Below are positions 1-5,667 of a stretch of 6,289 nt of DNA, piece after piece. Every line of letters begins with the position of its first letter. The stretch's first letter is position 1. Position numbers and translations under genes: made by a program. Under the pieces are notes generated by a model that was given only the letters and a program-made list of their open reading frames with translations, had not been told where the DNA came from and searched no databases. Source of the stretch: an uncultured Eubacteriales bacterium (GTDB lineage: Bacteria > Bacillota > Clostridia > Oscillospirales > Oscillospiraceae); assembly GCA_900550165.1 (NCBI GenBank), contig URQY01000057.1:1-6289 (forward strand). Direction: 5' to 3'.

Positions 1-6
1 GGGTCT

Positions 7-49
7 AAGGGAGGGATATCTCTTTTTCAAAAAGAGATATCCCTCCCTT
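7..49. repeat. Long perfect palindrome, family copy 1
   Basis: The left arm 7-27 is the exact reverse complement of 29-49 around a single central C at 28, so about 19-20 base pairs can form with a minimal loop (TTCAA region). The arm reads AAGGGAGGGATATCTC and then a T run. A near-identical copy lies at 3152-3194, and related palindromes with a TTCG loop lie at 1939-1977 and 2060-2099. It sits just upstream of the glnS promoter and could be the 3' end structure of a gene left of the window or a mobile repetitive extragenic palindrome. There is no clear U-run after it, so a classical terminator role is uncertain. Confidence 0.85.
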
Positions 50-51
50 GT

Positions 52-69
52 CTGCGCATCCCCGCGCAG
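52..69. repeat. Secondary hairpin next to palindrome copy 1
   Basis: CTGCGC (52-57) pairs with GCGCAG (64-69) around a six-base loop. CCCC (60-63) can alternatively pair with GGGG (71-74). It follows the long palindrome after two bases. The stretch CGCATCCCC (55-63) recurs at 3199-3207 beside palindrome copy 4, so both belong to the same repeat module. Confidence 0.6.
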
Positions 70-94
70 TGGGGAAACATCAAGCATATTATGC

Positions 95-123
95 TTGCAA
101 TAAGTGCAAAATCGGAGTATAAT
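95..123 (+). promoter_or_regulatory. Promoter of glnS (sigma-A type)
   Basis: TTGCAA (95-100) and TATAAT (118-123) are separated by exactly 17 bases, a near-consensus housekeeping promoter. Transcription would start near 130, giving a leader of about 45 bases. That is too short for a T-box, and none is visible. A Shine-Dalgarno-like AAAGGA lies at 161-166, ten bases before the ATG at 177. Confidence 0.85.
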
Positions 124-176
124 TCACTATTATTTTGTCTGCATTTTTACAGACGCAAAGAAAGGAATGGATCAAC

Positions 177-1910
<1,734 letters not shown>

Positions 1911-1911
1911 T

Positions 1912-1927
1912 CCTGCACCGGTGCAGG
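1912..1927. repeat. CCTGCA/TGCAGG hairpin after glnS
   Basis: This is a perfect 16-base palindrome with arms CCTGCA and TGCAGG and inner bases CCGG. It begins two bases after the glnS stop codon. The same arms with inner bases TCAA occur at 3207-3222. In both places the hairpin sits 11-12 bases from a long palindrome, in opposite orientation, so it is the second half of a bipartite repeat. It may also form the 3' end of the glnS mRNA. Confidence 0.7.
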
Positions 1928-1938
1928 GAACGAAAATC

Positions 1939-1977
1939 AAAGGGGGATACTCTCTTTTCGAAGAGGTTGCCCCTTTT
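1939..1977. repeat. Degenerate long palindrome, family copy 2 (possible glnS terminator)
   Basis: AAAGGGGG (1939-1946) pairs with CCCCTTTT (1970-1977), and CTCTT (1952-1956) pairs with AAGAG (1961-1965) around a TTCG loop. The middle of the right arm is mismatched, unlike the perfect sister copy at 2060-2099. The right arm runs into TTTTGATTT, so it may work as a weak intrinsic terminator for glnS on the plus strand. Confidence 0.65.
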
Positions 1978-1982
1978 GATTT

Positions 1983-1996
1983 CCCGCCTTCGCGGG
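1983..1996. repeat. Small hairpin beside copy 2
   Basis: CCCGC (1983-1987) pairs with GCGGG (1992-1996) around CTTC, five bases after the long palindrome. Confidence 0.45.
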
Positions 1997-2059
1997 GGGA
2001 TGGGGTGTGCAGCGCGCTGCGCTGCATGGATAGTGCGGCGCTGAGCGCCACTGCCAGAC

Positions 2060-2099
2060 AAAGGGGGATACTCTCTTTTCGAAGAGAGTATCCCCCTTT
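2060..2099. repeat. Long perfect palindrome, family copy 3 (TTCG tetraloop)
   Basis: Positions 2060-2077 are the exact reverse complement of 2082-2099, an 18-bp stem closed by TTCG (2078-2081). The arm begins AAAGGGGGATACTCTC, an evident relative of the arms at 7-49 and 3152-3194. It is followed only by a TTT, so termination would be weak. A 7-base inverted repeat, ACTGCCA (2050-2056) and TGGCAGT (2149-2155), brackets this palindrome and the hairpin at 2119-2137 and may mark the limits of an inserted unit. Confidence 0.85.
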
Positions 2100-2118
2100 A
2101 GATCCCCCGAGAGAAAGA

Positions 2119-2137
2119 CGAGGGGCCTTCCCCCTCG
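2119..2137. repeat. CGAGGGG/CCCCTCG hairpin beside copy 3
   Basis: CGAGGGG (2119-2125) pairs perfectly with CCCCTCG (2131-2137) around CCTTC. It lies 19 bases from the long palindrome, repeating the two-hairpin layout seen at the other copies. Confidence 0.6.
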
Positions 2138-2321
2138 ACCTCGCACATTGGCAGTCTTTGGCTCGAAGGAGTGCGCGGCCTGCGGAATGGGGGTGCCTGC
2201 TTGGGTTTGCTGCTATACGACTTGGGTTGCTCCTATTACCCGCTGCCGCTCTCGAATCTTGTCGGAAGTTTCAGCAATCACCGCCTACTACGGATTTTTT
2301 TAGCCCCGCGACTGCCTGCCG

Positions 2322-2348
2322 GGGGCGGCATTGCTTCGCTCGCCGCCG
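2322..2348 (-). repeat. 27-bp inverted repeat, left copy
   Basis: This is the exact reverse complement of 2896-2922. The core 2324-2347 has GGCGGC and GCCGCC ends and is itself hairpin-prone. Together the two copies bracket the 64-residue gene, the shared promoter region, the helix-turn-helix gene and its terminator. I see no target-site duplication outside them. Confidence 0.8.
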
Positions 2349-2365
2349 CTGGGGAGGCTATCTTT

Positions 2366-2560
2366 TCAGCTCTCTGCTGAATCGGTGCTGCCGATGGATT
2401 CATCGGGGATGATGTCATGTGCGATGACCTGCTCTTCCGCTTCCAGTAAGGCTTTTTGCATGACTTCGCGGGCGAGAATACCTTTGCCGGCGTCGTAAAG
2501 GTCAATGGCTTCGCTCATGGAGCGTACCATCAGGTGGTAGAGACTTTTATAAGTTGTCAT
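2366..2560 (-). CDS. Small acidic helical protein of unknown function (64 aa)
   Basis: I do not recognise a named family with certainty. The protein starts MTTYKSLYHLMVRSMSEAI, continues with LAREVMQKALLEAEEQVIAHD (about residues 29-49), and ends in a Ser/Asp/Glu-rich tail. It has no signal peptide, membrane span or cysteine, and most of it should form two amphipathic helices. It resembles small hypothetical proteins that, as I recall, often accompany short Cro/CI-type regulators in gut clostridia and their mobile elements. The case for a real gene is strong: a perfect AAGGAGGG (plus 2568-2575) seven bases before the ATG, and a promoter with 17-base spacing. It is divergent from the regulator at 2659, so it may be repressed by it. 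Base composition is more AT-rich than glnS. The role could be a regulator partner or an accessory-element protein; neither is shown. Confidence 0.8.
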   Translation of the reverse strand: MTTYKSLYHLMVRSMSEAIDLYDAGKGILAREVMQKALLEAEEQVIAHDIIPDESIGSTDSAES

Positions 2561-2581
2561 AGTGCATCCCTCCTTGATGGC

Positions 2582-2610
2582 ATTCTACCGCATTGTGGAG
2601 ATATACACAA
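2582..2610 (-). promoter_or_regulatory. Promoter of the 64-aa gene
   Basis: Read on the minus strand, TTGTGT (plus 2605-2610) and TAGAAT (plus 2582-2587) are 17 bases apart. The -35 box overlaps the right arm of the dyad at 2592-2611, so a bound protein would block it. Confidence 0.7.
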
Positions 2611-2611
2611 T
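2592..2611. promoter_or_regulatory. Putative operator dyad in the divergent control region
   Basis: ATTGTG (2592-2597) and CACAAT (2606-2611) form a 20-bp imperfect dyad with an eight-base AT-rich centre. It lies between the two divergent promoters and overlaps the -35 box of the minus-strand one, the usual place for autoregulation by a small Cro/CI-type protein. That the neighbouring helix-turn-helix protein binds it is inference. Confidence 0.5.
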
Positions 2612-2633
2612 ACTTGTTTTTCACTTTGCTCCA

Positions 2634-2639
2634 TATAAT
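2634..2639 (+). promoter_or_regulatory. -10 box of the helix-turn-helix gene promoter
   Basis: A perfect TATAAT lies about 20 bases before the GTG start. No good -35 box sits at the right distance: TTGTTT at 2614-2619 leaves only 14 bases. The promoter may therefore be weak or activator-dependent. Transcription would begin near 2646. Confidence 0.5.
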
Positions 2640-2658
2640 AGGCTCGTAAGAAGGTGGG

Positions 2659-2859
2659 GTGAGGACAATCATCAGTTACGAGCCTTTATGGAAGACGTTG
2701 CAGGAAAAAGGTATTTCGCAGTATTATCTGCTGCAAAATGGGCTTGACAATAAGACCTTGGATTCACTGAAAAAGGGAAAGAACATCACGGTGCTGACAC
2801 TCGAAAAGCTCTGCAAGCTGATTGACTGCACCCCAAACGATATTATTGAATTTATCTGA
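2659..2859 (+). CDS. Small Cro/CI-type helix-turn-helix regulator (66 aa)
   Basis: This is a single-domain DNA-binding protein of the XRE / HTH_26 kind. After ISYEPLWKTLQEKGISQYYLLQNGL (residues 5-29) comes the recognition-helix part, NKTLDSLKKGKNITVLTLEKLCKLIDCTPNDIIEF (31-65). The pattern with YEPLW at the front and CTPNDIIEF at the end is common in small regulators of gut Firmicutes. I chose the GTG at 2659, which follows AGAAGG (2649-2654) with four bases between; there is no ATG in a sensible place. It is divergent from the 64-residue gene with a 98-bp gap carrying a dyad, suggesting autoregulation and control of the partner. A strong terminator follows at once. The gene is visibly more AT-rich than glnS or sigG, which fits recent transfer. 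The target is unknown. Confidence 0.88.
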   Translation: MRTIISYEPLWKTLQEKGISQYYLLQNGLDNKTLDSLKKGKNITVLTLEKLCKLIDCTPNDIIEFI

Positions 2860-2895
2860 AAGCCGCCGACGTTGATTGGTGGCTTTTTGCTTTTT
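2859..2895 (+). terminator. Intrinsic terminator of the helix-turn-helix gene
   Basis: AAAGCCGCC (2859-2867) pairs with GGTGGCTTT (2878-2886), including one G-T pair, around a ten-base loop. It is followed by TTTTTGCTTTTT. It begins at the last base of the stop codon. Confidence 0.85.
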
Positions 2896-2922
2896 CGGCG
2901 GCGAGCGAAGCAATGCCGCCCC
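2896..2922 (+). repeat. 27-bp inverted repeat, right copy
   Basis: This is an exact inverted copy of 2322-2348. The ends GGCGGC (2897-2902) and GCCGCC (2915-2920) can pair, so each copy is also a hairpin. It starts directly after the terminator T-run. Confidence 0.8.
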
Positions 2923-2944
2923 GTCTACGCATTACCCATCAAAA

Positions 2945-2968
2945 GGCGGCGAGCGCAGCAATGCCGCC
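2945..2968 (+). repeat. Third copy of the GGCGGC...GCCGCC repeat
   Basis: It matches 2897-2920 in direct orientation with a single change (A to C at 2956, in the loop side). The pairing ends are intact. Confidence 0.75.
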
Positions 2969-3004
2969 GATACGCAGGCAGTCCGCCGCCGAGCAAGCGT
3001 CACT

Positions 3005-3027
3005 CGCGCCCCACGGAGTAGGGCGCG
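3005..3027. repeat. CGCGCCC/GGGCGCG hairpin
   Basis: A seven-base perfect GC stem (3005-3011 with 3021-3027) encloses a nine-base loop. No T-run follows. Confidence 0.5.
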
Positions 3028-3057
3028 GTTGCAACATGAACCGACACGCAGAAGACT

Positions 3058-3072
3058 CGTGGCGAAGCCACG
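3058..3072. repeat. CGTGGC-gaa-GCCACG hairpin
   Basis: A perfect six-base stem closes on a GAA triloop. The inner GCGAAGC is the same as the centre of the repeat at 2897-2920. Confidence 0.5.
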
Positions 3073-3086
3073 TACACCGCACCTAC

Positions 3087-3105
3087 ACTGCGCAGCGCGT
3101 GCAGT
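3087..3105. repeat. ACTGC/GCAGT hairpin
   Basis: 3087-3093 pairs with 3099-3105 with one G-T pair around AGCGC. Confidence 0.4.
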
Positions 3106-3151
3106 CCTTCAAGCTACAGACTCACAATGTAAATTTTCTCTGGGTGGGTGT

Positions 3152-3194
3152 AAGGGAGGGGTATCTCTTTTTCAAAAAGAGATACCCCTCCCTT
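3152..3194. repeat. Long perfect palindrome, family copy 4
   Basis: This is the sister of 7-49: left arm 3152-3172 and right arm 3174-3194 are exact reverse complements around C3173. It differs from copy 1 at one base pair: A16-T40 there is G3161-C3185 here, so both arms changed together and pairing is kept. It lies downstream of the FAD gene on the minus strand. Confidence 0.88.
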
Positions 3195-3206
3195 TATCCG
3201 CATCCC

Positions 3207-3222
3207 CCTGCATCAATGCAGG
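3207..3222. repeat. CCTGCA/TGCAGG hairpin beside copy 4
   Basis: It has the same arms as 1912-1927 with TCAA in the centre, 12 bases from the long palindrome. Viewed on opposite strands, copies 2 and 4 have the same order and spacing. Confidence 0.7.
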
Positions 3223-3234
3223 AGAATCACCAAC

Positions 3235-3249
3235 TTCTGCGCAGCAGAA
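3235..3249 (-). other. 3' hairpin of the FAD gene transcript
   Basis: TTCTGC (3235-3240) pairs with GCAGAA (3244-3249) around a triloop, starting three bases after the stop codon of the minus-strand oxidoreductase. No T-run follows, so it is more likely an RNA end-protecting structure than a terminator. Confidence 0.4.
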
Positions 3250-3252
3250 AAT

Positions 3253-4623
3253 TTAGATGTTTTCCAGGATTTCTCTGGCAACATAAACGCCGCTCGCGGA
3301 TGCGTGCGAGAGAGAATGTGTGATGCCGCTGCCGTCGCCGATGACATAAAGCCCCTTGTACGGCGTTTCAAGGTGCTCGTCGAGCGCGACCTCCATGTTG
3401 TAGAACTTGACCTCAACGCCGTAGAGCAGCGTATCGTCGTTTGCAGTGCCGGGTGCGATCTTATCGAGCGCGTAGATCATCTCGATGATGCCGTCCAAAA
3501 TGCGCTTGGGCAGCACGAGGCTCAGATCGCCGGGGGTCGCTGCGAGCGTCGGCGTGACGAGACCCTCTTCAATGCGCTTGACCGTGCTGCGGCGGCCGCG
3601 GACAAGATCGCCGAAGCGCTGGACGATGACGCCGCCGCCGAGCATATTGGACAGACGCGCGATGGATTCGCCGTAGCCGTTGGAATCCTTGAACGGCTCG
3701 GAGAAGTGCTTGGCGACGAGAAGCGCGAAGTTCGTGTTCTCGGTCTGGAGGGACTTATCCTCATAGCTGTGGCCGTTGACCGTGACGATGCCGTTCGTGT
3801 TCTCGTTGACGACGATGCCGTTGGGGTTCATGCAGAACGTGCGGACGTTGTCCTCAAACTTTTCCGTGCGGTAGACGATCTTGCTCTCATAGAGCTCGTC
3901 GGTCAGGTGAGAGAAGACGACGGCGGGCAGCTCGACGCGCACACCGAGGTCGACGCGGTTGGACTTGGTGGGAATGTTCATCTCGCGGCACACGCCCTCC
4001 ATCCACTTACTGCCAACGCGTCCGACGGAGACGATGCACTTTTTGCAGGTGTAGTCCGTCTCGCCGACGGTGACGCGGTAGCCCTCGCCCTCGCGGGCGA
4101 TGGTGGTGACGGGGAAGTCGAAGTAGAAGTCGACCTTGTCCTTGAGCGCAGCGTAGAGGTTCGAGAGCACAACGAGGTTTACGTCCGTGCCGAGGTGACG
4201 GACGGAGGCGTCGAGCAGGTTGAGCTTATTCTGGATGCAGAGCTTTTTGAACTTTGTGCCGGCGGTGGAGTAGAGCTTCGTGCCCTCGCCGCCGTAGGCC
4301 ATGTTGATCTCGTCGACGTAGTGCATGAGGTCGAGCGCCTGCTTTTTGCCGATGTACTCGTGCAGCGTGCCGCCAAAGTCGTTGGTGATGTTATACTTGC
4401 CGTCGGAAAACGCGCCCGCGCCGCCGAAGCCGCTCATGATCGAACAGCTCTTGCAGCGGATGCAGGACTTGACCTTATCGCCGTCGATGGGGCAGTGACG
4501 CTTTTCGAGGCTGTGACCGGCCTCGAACACGGCGACGCGCAGATCGCTGCGGTCCTTGGTCAGCTCATAGGCGGAGAAGATACCGCCGGGGCCGCCGCCG
4601 ATGATGATCACGTCATAATTCAT
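3253..4623 (-). CDS. FAD-dependent oxidoreductase, COG2509-like
   Basis: This 456-residue flavoprotein has an unknown substrate. The N-terminus MNYDVIIIGGGPGGIFSAYEL is a classical dinucleotide-binding fold with GGGPGG at residues 9-14 and the ribose-binding Glu at 34. Four cysteines follow at 44, 54, 57 and 60 (spacing CX9CX2CX2C), then SGFGGAGAFSDGKYN. This combination is typical of the uncharacterised FAD-dependent dehydrogenases of COG2509. The C-terminus GLYVIGDGSGITHSLSHASASG (about 424-445) is the second FAD contact. No signal peptide or membrane span is seen, so it is cytoplasmic. The ATG at 4623 is preceded by AGGGAGGA (plus 4631-4638) at seven bases; a longer in-frame start up to 4884 would run through the sigG terminator and the 3' end of sigG and is rejected. 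It has its own promoter. Whether the cysteines bind metal, an iron-sulfur cluster or are redox-active is unknown. Confidence 0.9.
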   Translation of the reverse strand: MNYDVIIIGGGPGGIFSAYELTKDRSDLRVAVFEAGHSLEKRHCPIDGDKVKSCIRCKSCSIMSGFGGAGAFSDGKYNITNDFGGTLHEYIGKKQALDLMHYVDEINMAYGGEGTKLYSTAGTKFKKLCIQNKLNLLDASVRHLGTDVNLVVLSNLYAALKDKVDFYFDFPVTTIAREGEGYRVTVGETDYTCKKCIVSVGRVGSKWMEGVCREMNIPTKSNRVDLGVRVELPAVVFSHLTDELYESKIVYRTEKFEDNVRTFCMNPNGIVVNENTNGIVTVNGHSYEDKSLQTENTNFALLVAKHFSEPFKDSNGYGESIARLSNMLGGGVIVQRFGDLVRGRRSTVKRIEEGLVTPTLAATPGDLSLVLPKRILDGIIEMIYALDKIAPGTANDDTLLYGVEVKFYNMEVALDEHLETPYKGLYVIGDGSGITHSLSHASASGVYVAREILENI

Positions 4624-4694
4624 GGAAGGGTCCTCCCTTGTTTTGTTCCGGATTTGCCGGCGGAAGAACCTACCGGCGCAAAAATACATACTAT

Positions 4695-4722
4695 ATTGTA
4701 ATAAAACGGCGGATAAAGTCAA
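4695..4722 (-). promoter_or_regulatory. Promoter of the FAD oxidoreductase gene
   Basis: On the minus strand TTGACT (plus 4717-4722) and TACAAT (plus 4695-4700) are 16 bases apart, a good housekeeping promoter. It lies just after the sigG terminator, so the gene is independent of sigG. The leader is about 65 bases and includes a small GCCGG/CCGGC hairpin. Confidence 0.75.
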
Positions 4723-4733
4723 GGGAAAGCGAG

Positions 4734-4762
4734 AAAAAAGGACGGAGAAAATTCCCGCCCTT
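4734..4762 (-). terminator. Intrinsic terminator of sigG
   Basis: On the minus strand AAGGGCGGG (plus 4754-4762) pairs with plus 4738-4746 (nine pairs, two of them G-T) around a short AT-rich loop, followed by six T (4739-4734). It starts directly after the stop codon. Confidence 0.8.
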
Positions 4763-5533
4763 CTACATATTCTTTTTGATGCTTTTGATGGCGTTTTTCT
4801 CAAGGCGCGAGACCTGCGCCTGCGAAATGCCGATCTCGCTTGAGACCTCCATCTGCGTTTTGCCATCGGAATAGCGCAGGGCAAGAATGAGCCGCTCCCG
4901 CGCGCTCAGACGGCTCATGGCCTCCTTGAGCGCGATCTGCTCGAGCCAGTCTTCATCGGTGTTCTTGTTGTCGCGCACCTGGTCCATGACGCACACGGCG
5001 TCGCCGCTGTCGGAATAGATGGGCTCGAAGAGGGAAACGGGGTCGCAGACCGCGTCCATGGCGAAGACGACCTCCTCGCGCGAAATGTCGAGCTCGCGCG
5101 CGATCTGCTCGACCGTGGGCTCGCGCTGCTGCTCGCGCTGGAGCTTTTCGCGCGCCTGCAAAACGCGGTAGGCCGTGTCCCGCATCGAGCGGCTGACGCG
5201 CAGCGCGCTGTTGTCGCGCAGATACCGCCGGATCTCACCGATGATCATGGGCACGCCGTAGGTGGAAAAGCGGACATTCTGCGTGATATCAAAATTGTCG
5301 ATGGCCTTCAGAAGGCCCACACAGCCGACCTGAAAAAGATCGTCCGCATTCTCGCCGCGCCCGGCGAAGCGCTGCAGGACCGACAGCACCAGCCGCAGAT
5401 TGCCTTCGACGAGCTTTTCGCGCGCGGCCTTGTCGCCGTCCTTTGCCCGCCGGAGCAGCGCGTCCGTCTCCGCGGCGGTGAGCGTTGGGAGCTTTGAAGT
5501 GTTCACACCGCAGATCTCTACCTTGCCGAGCAT
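4763..5533 (-). CDS. sigG: Sporulation sigma factor SigG (forespore, late)
   Basis: SigG directs RNA polymerase to late forespore genes during endospore formation. The 256-residue product opens MLGKVEICGVNTSKLPTL, the KVEICGV signature of this factor. Region 2 spans NLRLVLSVLQRF, DDLFQVG (64-70), GLLKAIDNFD, FSTYGVPMIIGEIRRYLRD. Region 3 follows with EPTVEQIARELDI, then DPVSLFEPIYSDSGD, and region 4 ends with TQMEVSSEIGISQAQVSRLEKNAI (226-249). Length and order match the roughly 260-residue Bacillus subtilis protein. I chose the ATG at 5533; an in-frame start at 5596 would add 21 residues encoded by the promoter and ribosome site. The usual partners spoIIGA and sigE are not upstream; gltS is, 134 bases away. 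The leader has a sigma-F/G-like promoter inside a folded region that covers the ribosome site. Confidence 0.97.
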   Translation of the reverse strand: MLGKVEICGVNTSKLPTLTAAETDALLRRAKDGDKAAREKLVEGNLRLVLSVLQRFAGRGENADDLFQVGCVGLLKAIDNFDITQNVRFSTYGVPMIIGEIRRYLRDNSALRVSRSMRDTAYRVLQAREKLQREQQREPTVEQIARELDISREEVVFAMDAVCDPVSLFEPIYSDSGDAVCVMDQVRDNKNTDEDWLEQIALKEAMSRLSARERLILALRYSDGKTQMEVSSEIGISQAQVSRLEKNAIKSIKKNM

Positions 5534-5540
5534 AAAAAGA

Positions 5541-5613
5541 CCCCGCCTCCCTTGCAAATAGCTTGCATTCAGTATGTCCGCGCGGTGCGGAAACATACCG
5601 TGGGGAGGCGGGG
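5541..5613 (-). promoter_or_regulatory. Conditional stem over the sigG ribosome site (terminator-like)
   Basis: In a minus-strand RNA reading through from gltS, plus 5603-5613 (CCCCGCCTCCC in RNA sense) pairs perfectly over 11 bases with 5541-5551 (GGGAGGCGGGG), which contains the only Shine-Dalgarno-like bases before the sigG ATG. The right arm is followed by TCTTTTT and then the ATG, so the stem could also terminate transcription. The 51-base loop holds another hairpin (5572-5581 with 5587-5598) and the predicted promoter. A transcript started near 5563 lacks the left arm and leaves the ribosome site open. Function is inferred. Confidence 0.65.
5570..5598 (-). promoter_or_regulatory. Sigma-F/sigma-G-like promoter of sigG
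   Basis: On the minus strand GTATG (plus 5594-5598) is followed after 14 bases by GGACATACTG (plus 5570-5579). The second fits the sigma-F -10 pattern GGnnAnAnTR and its CATACT core fits sigma-G. The first fits the sigma-G -35 pattern. The spacing is about one base short of typical. In Bacillus subtilis sigG is switched on by sigma-F and then by itself, so the position makes sense. Note that GTATGT and ACATAC are also inverted repeats of each other. Confidence 0.6.
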
Positions 5614-5631
5614 GATATTTTTTATCGTTCG

Positions 5632-5652
5632 GCGAAGTACGATGGACTTCGC
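5632..5652 (-). other. 3' hairpin after gltS
   Basis: GCGAAGT (5632-5638) and ACTTCGC (5646-5652) form a perfect seven-base stem with a seven-base loop, 15 bases after the gltS stop. On the minus strand it is followed by A-rich rather than T-rich sequence, so it is not a classical terminator. Confidence 0.5.
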
Positions 5653-5667
5653 GCGCTCAGGCAGTTC

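Larger units (their letters stand above)
1911..2365. other. Gene-free palindrome-rich island between glnS and the small divergent pair
   Basis: I see no convincing gene here. The stretch lies between the converging 3' ends of glnS and the 64-residue gene. It holds at least seven inverted repeats: 1912-1927, 1939-1977, 1983-1996, a 12-base palindrome at 2009-2020, 2037-2049 (GGCGC-tga-GCGCC), 2060-2099 and 2119-2137. The left copy of a 27-bp inverted repeat is at 2322-2348. The part 2156-2300 shows no structure I can name. Reading frames crossing this area have no ribosome site and no recognisable protein features. Confidence 0.7.
2860..3252. other. Gene-free palindrome-rich island between the HTH gene and the FAD gene
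   Basis: The converging 3' ends of the regulator and the oxidoreductase enclose about 390 bases with no believable gene. After the terminator come, in order: the right copy of the 27-bp repeat (2896-2922), a third near-copy (2945-2968), CGCGCCC/GGGCGCG (3005-3027), CGTGGC-gaa-GCCACG (3058-3072), ACTGC/GCAGT (3087-3105), the long palindrome 3152-3194, CCTGCA/TGCAGG (3207-3222) and TTCTGC-gca-GCAGAA (3235-3249). Two overlapping plus-strand reading frames span it, but they are arginine/serine-rich, lack ribosome sites and look like chance products of the repeats. Confidence 0.7.

Noticed and set aside
135..176. Upstream in-frame ATG for glnS
   Set aside because: It lies about five bases after the predicted transcription start and has no ribosome site; the ATG at 177 has AAAGGA upstream and gives a normal N-terminus.
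101..176. T-box leader for glnS
   Set aside because: The leader is only about 45 bases with no T-box-like sequence or terminator/antiterminator pair.
1921..2412. A 163-codon plus-strand frame after glnS
   Set aside because: It is built from the palindromes themselves (twice encoding the same hairpin arm) and overlaps the 3' end of the 64-residue gene.
1911..3252. CRISPR array
   Set aside because: Repeats are few, differ in orientation and spacing, and are separated by unequal stretches; no regular repeat-spacer pattern or cas gene is present.
2876..3323. Overlapping plus-strand reading frames in the second palindrome island
   Set aside because: They translate repeat hairpins, have no ribosome sites, and run into the 3' end of the FAD gene on the other strand.
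3304..4701. A 465-codon open frame on the plus strand opposite the FAD gene
   Set aside because: It is an antisense shadow of a clearly recognisable flavoprotein, Ala/Asp/Val-rich with no family features.
4624..4884. N-terminal extension of the FAD protein
   Set aside because: The extra frame overlaps the sigG 3' end, its terminator and the promoter of the FAD gene; the ATG at 4623 has an ideal ribosome site.
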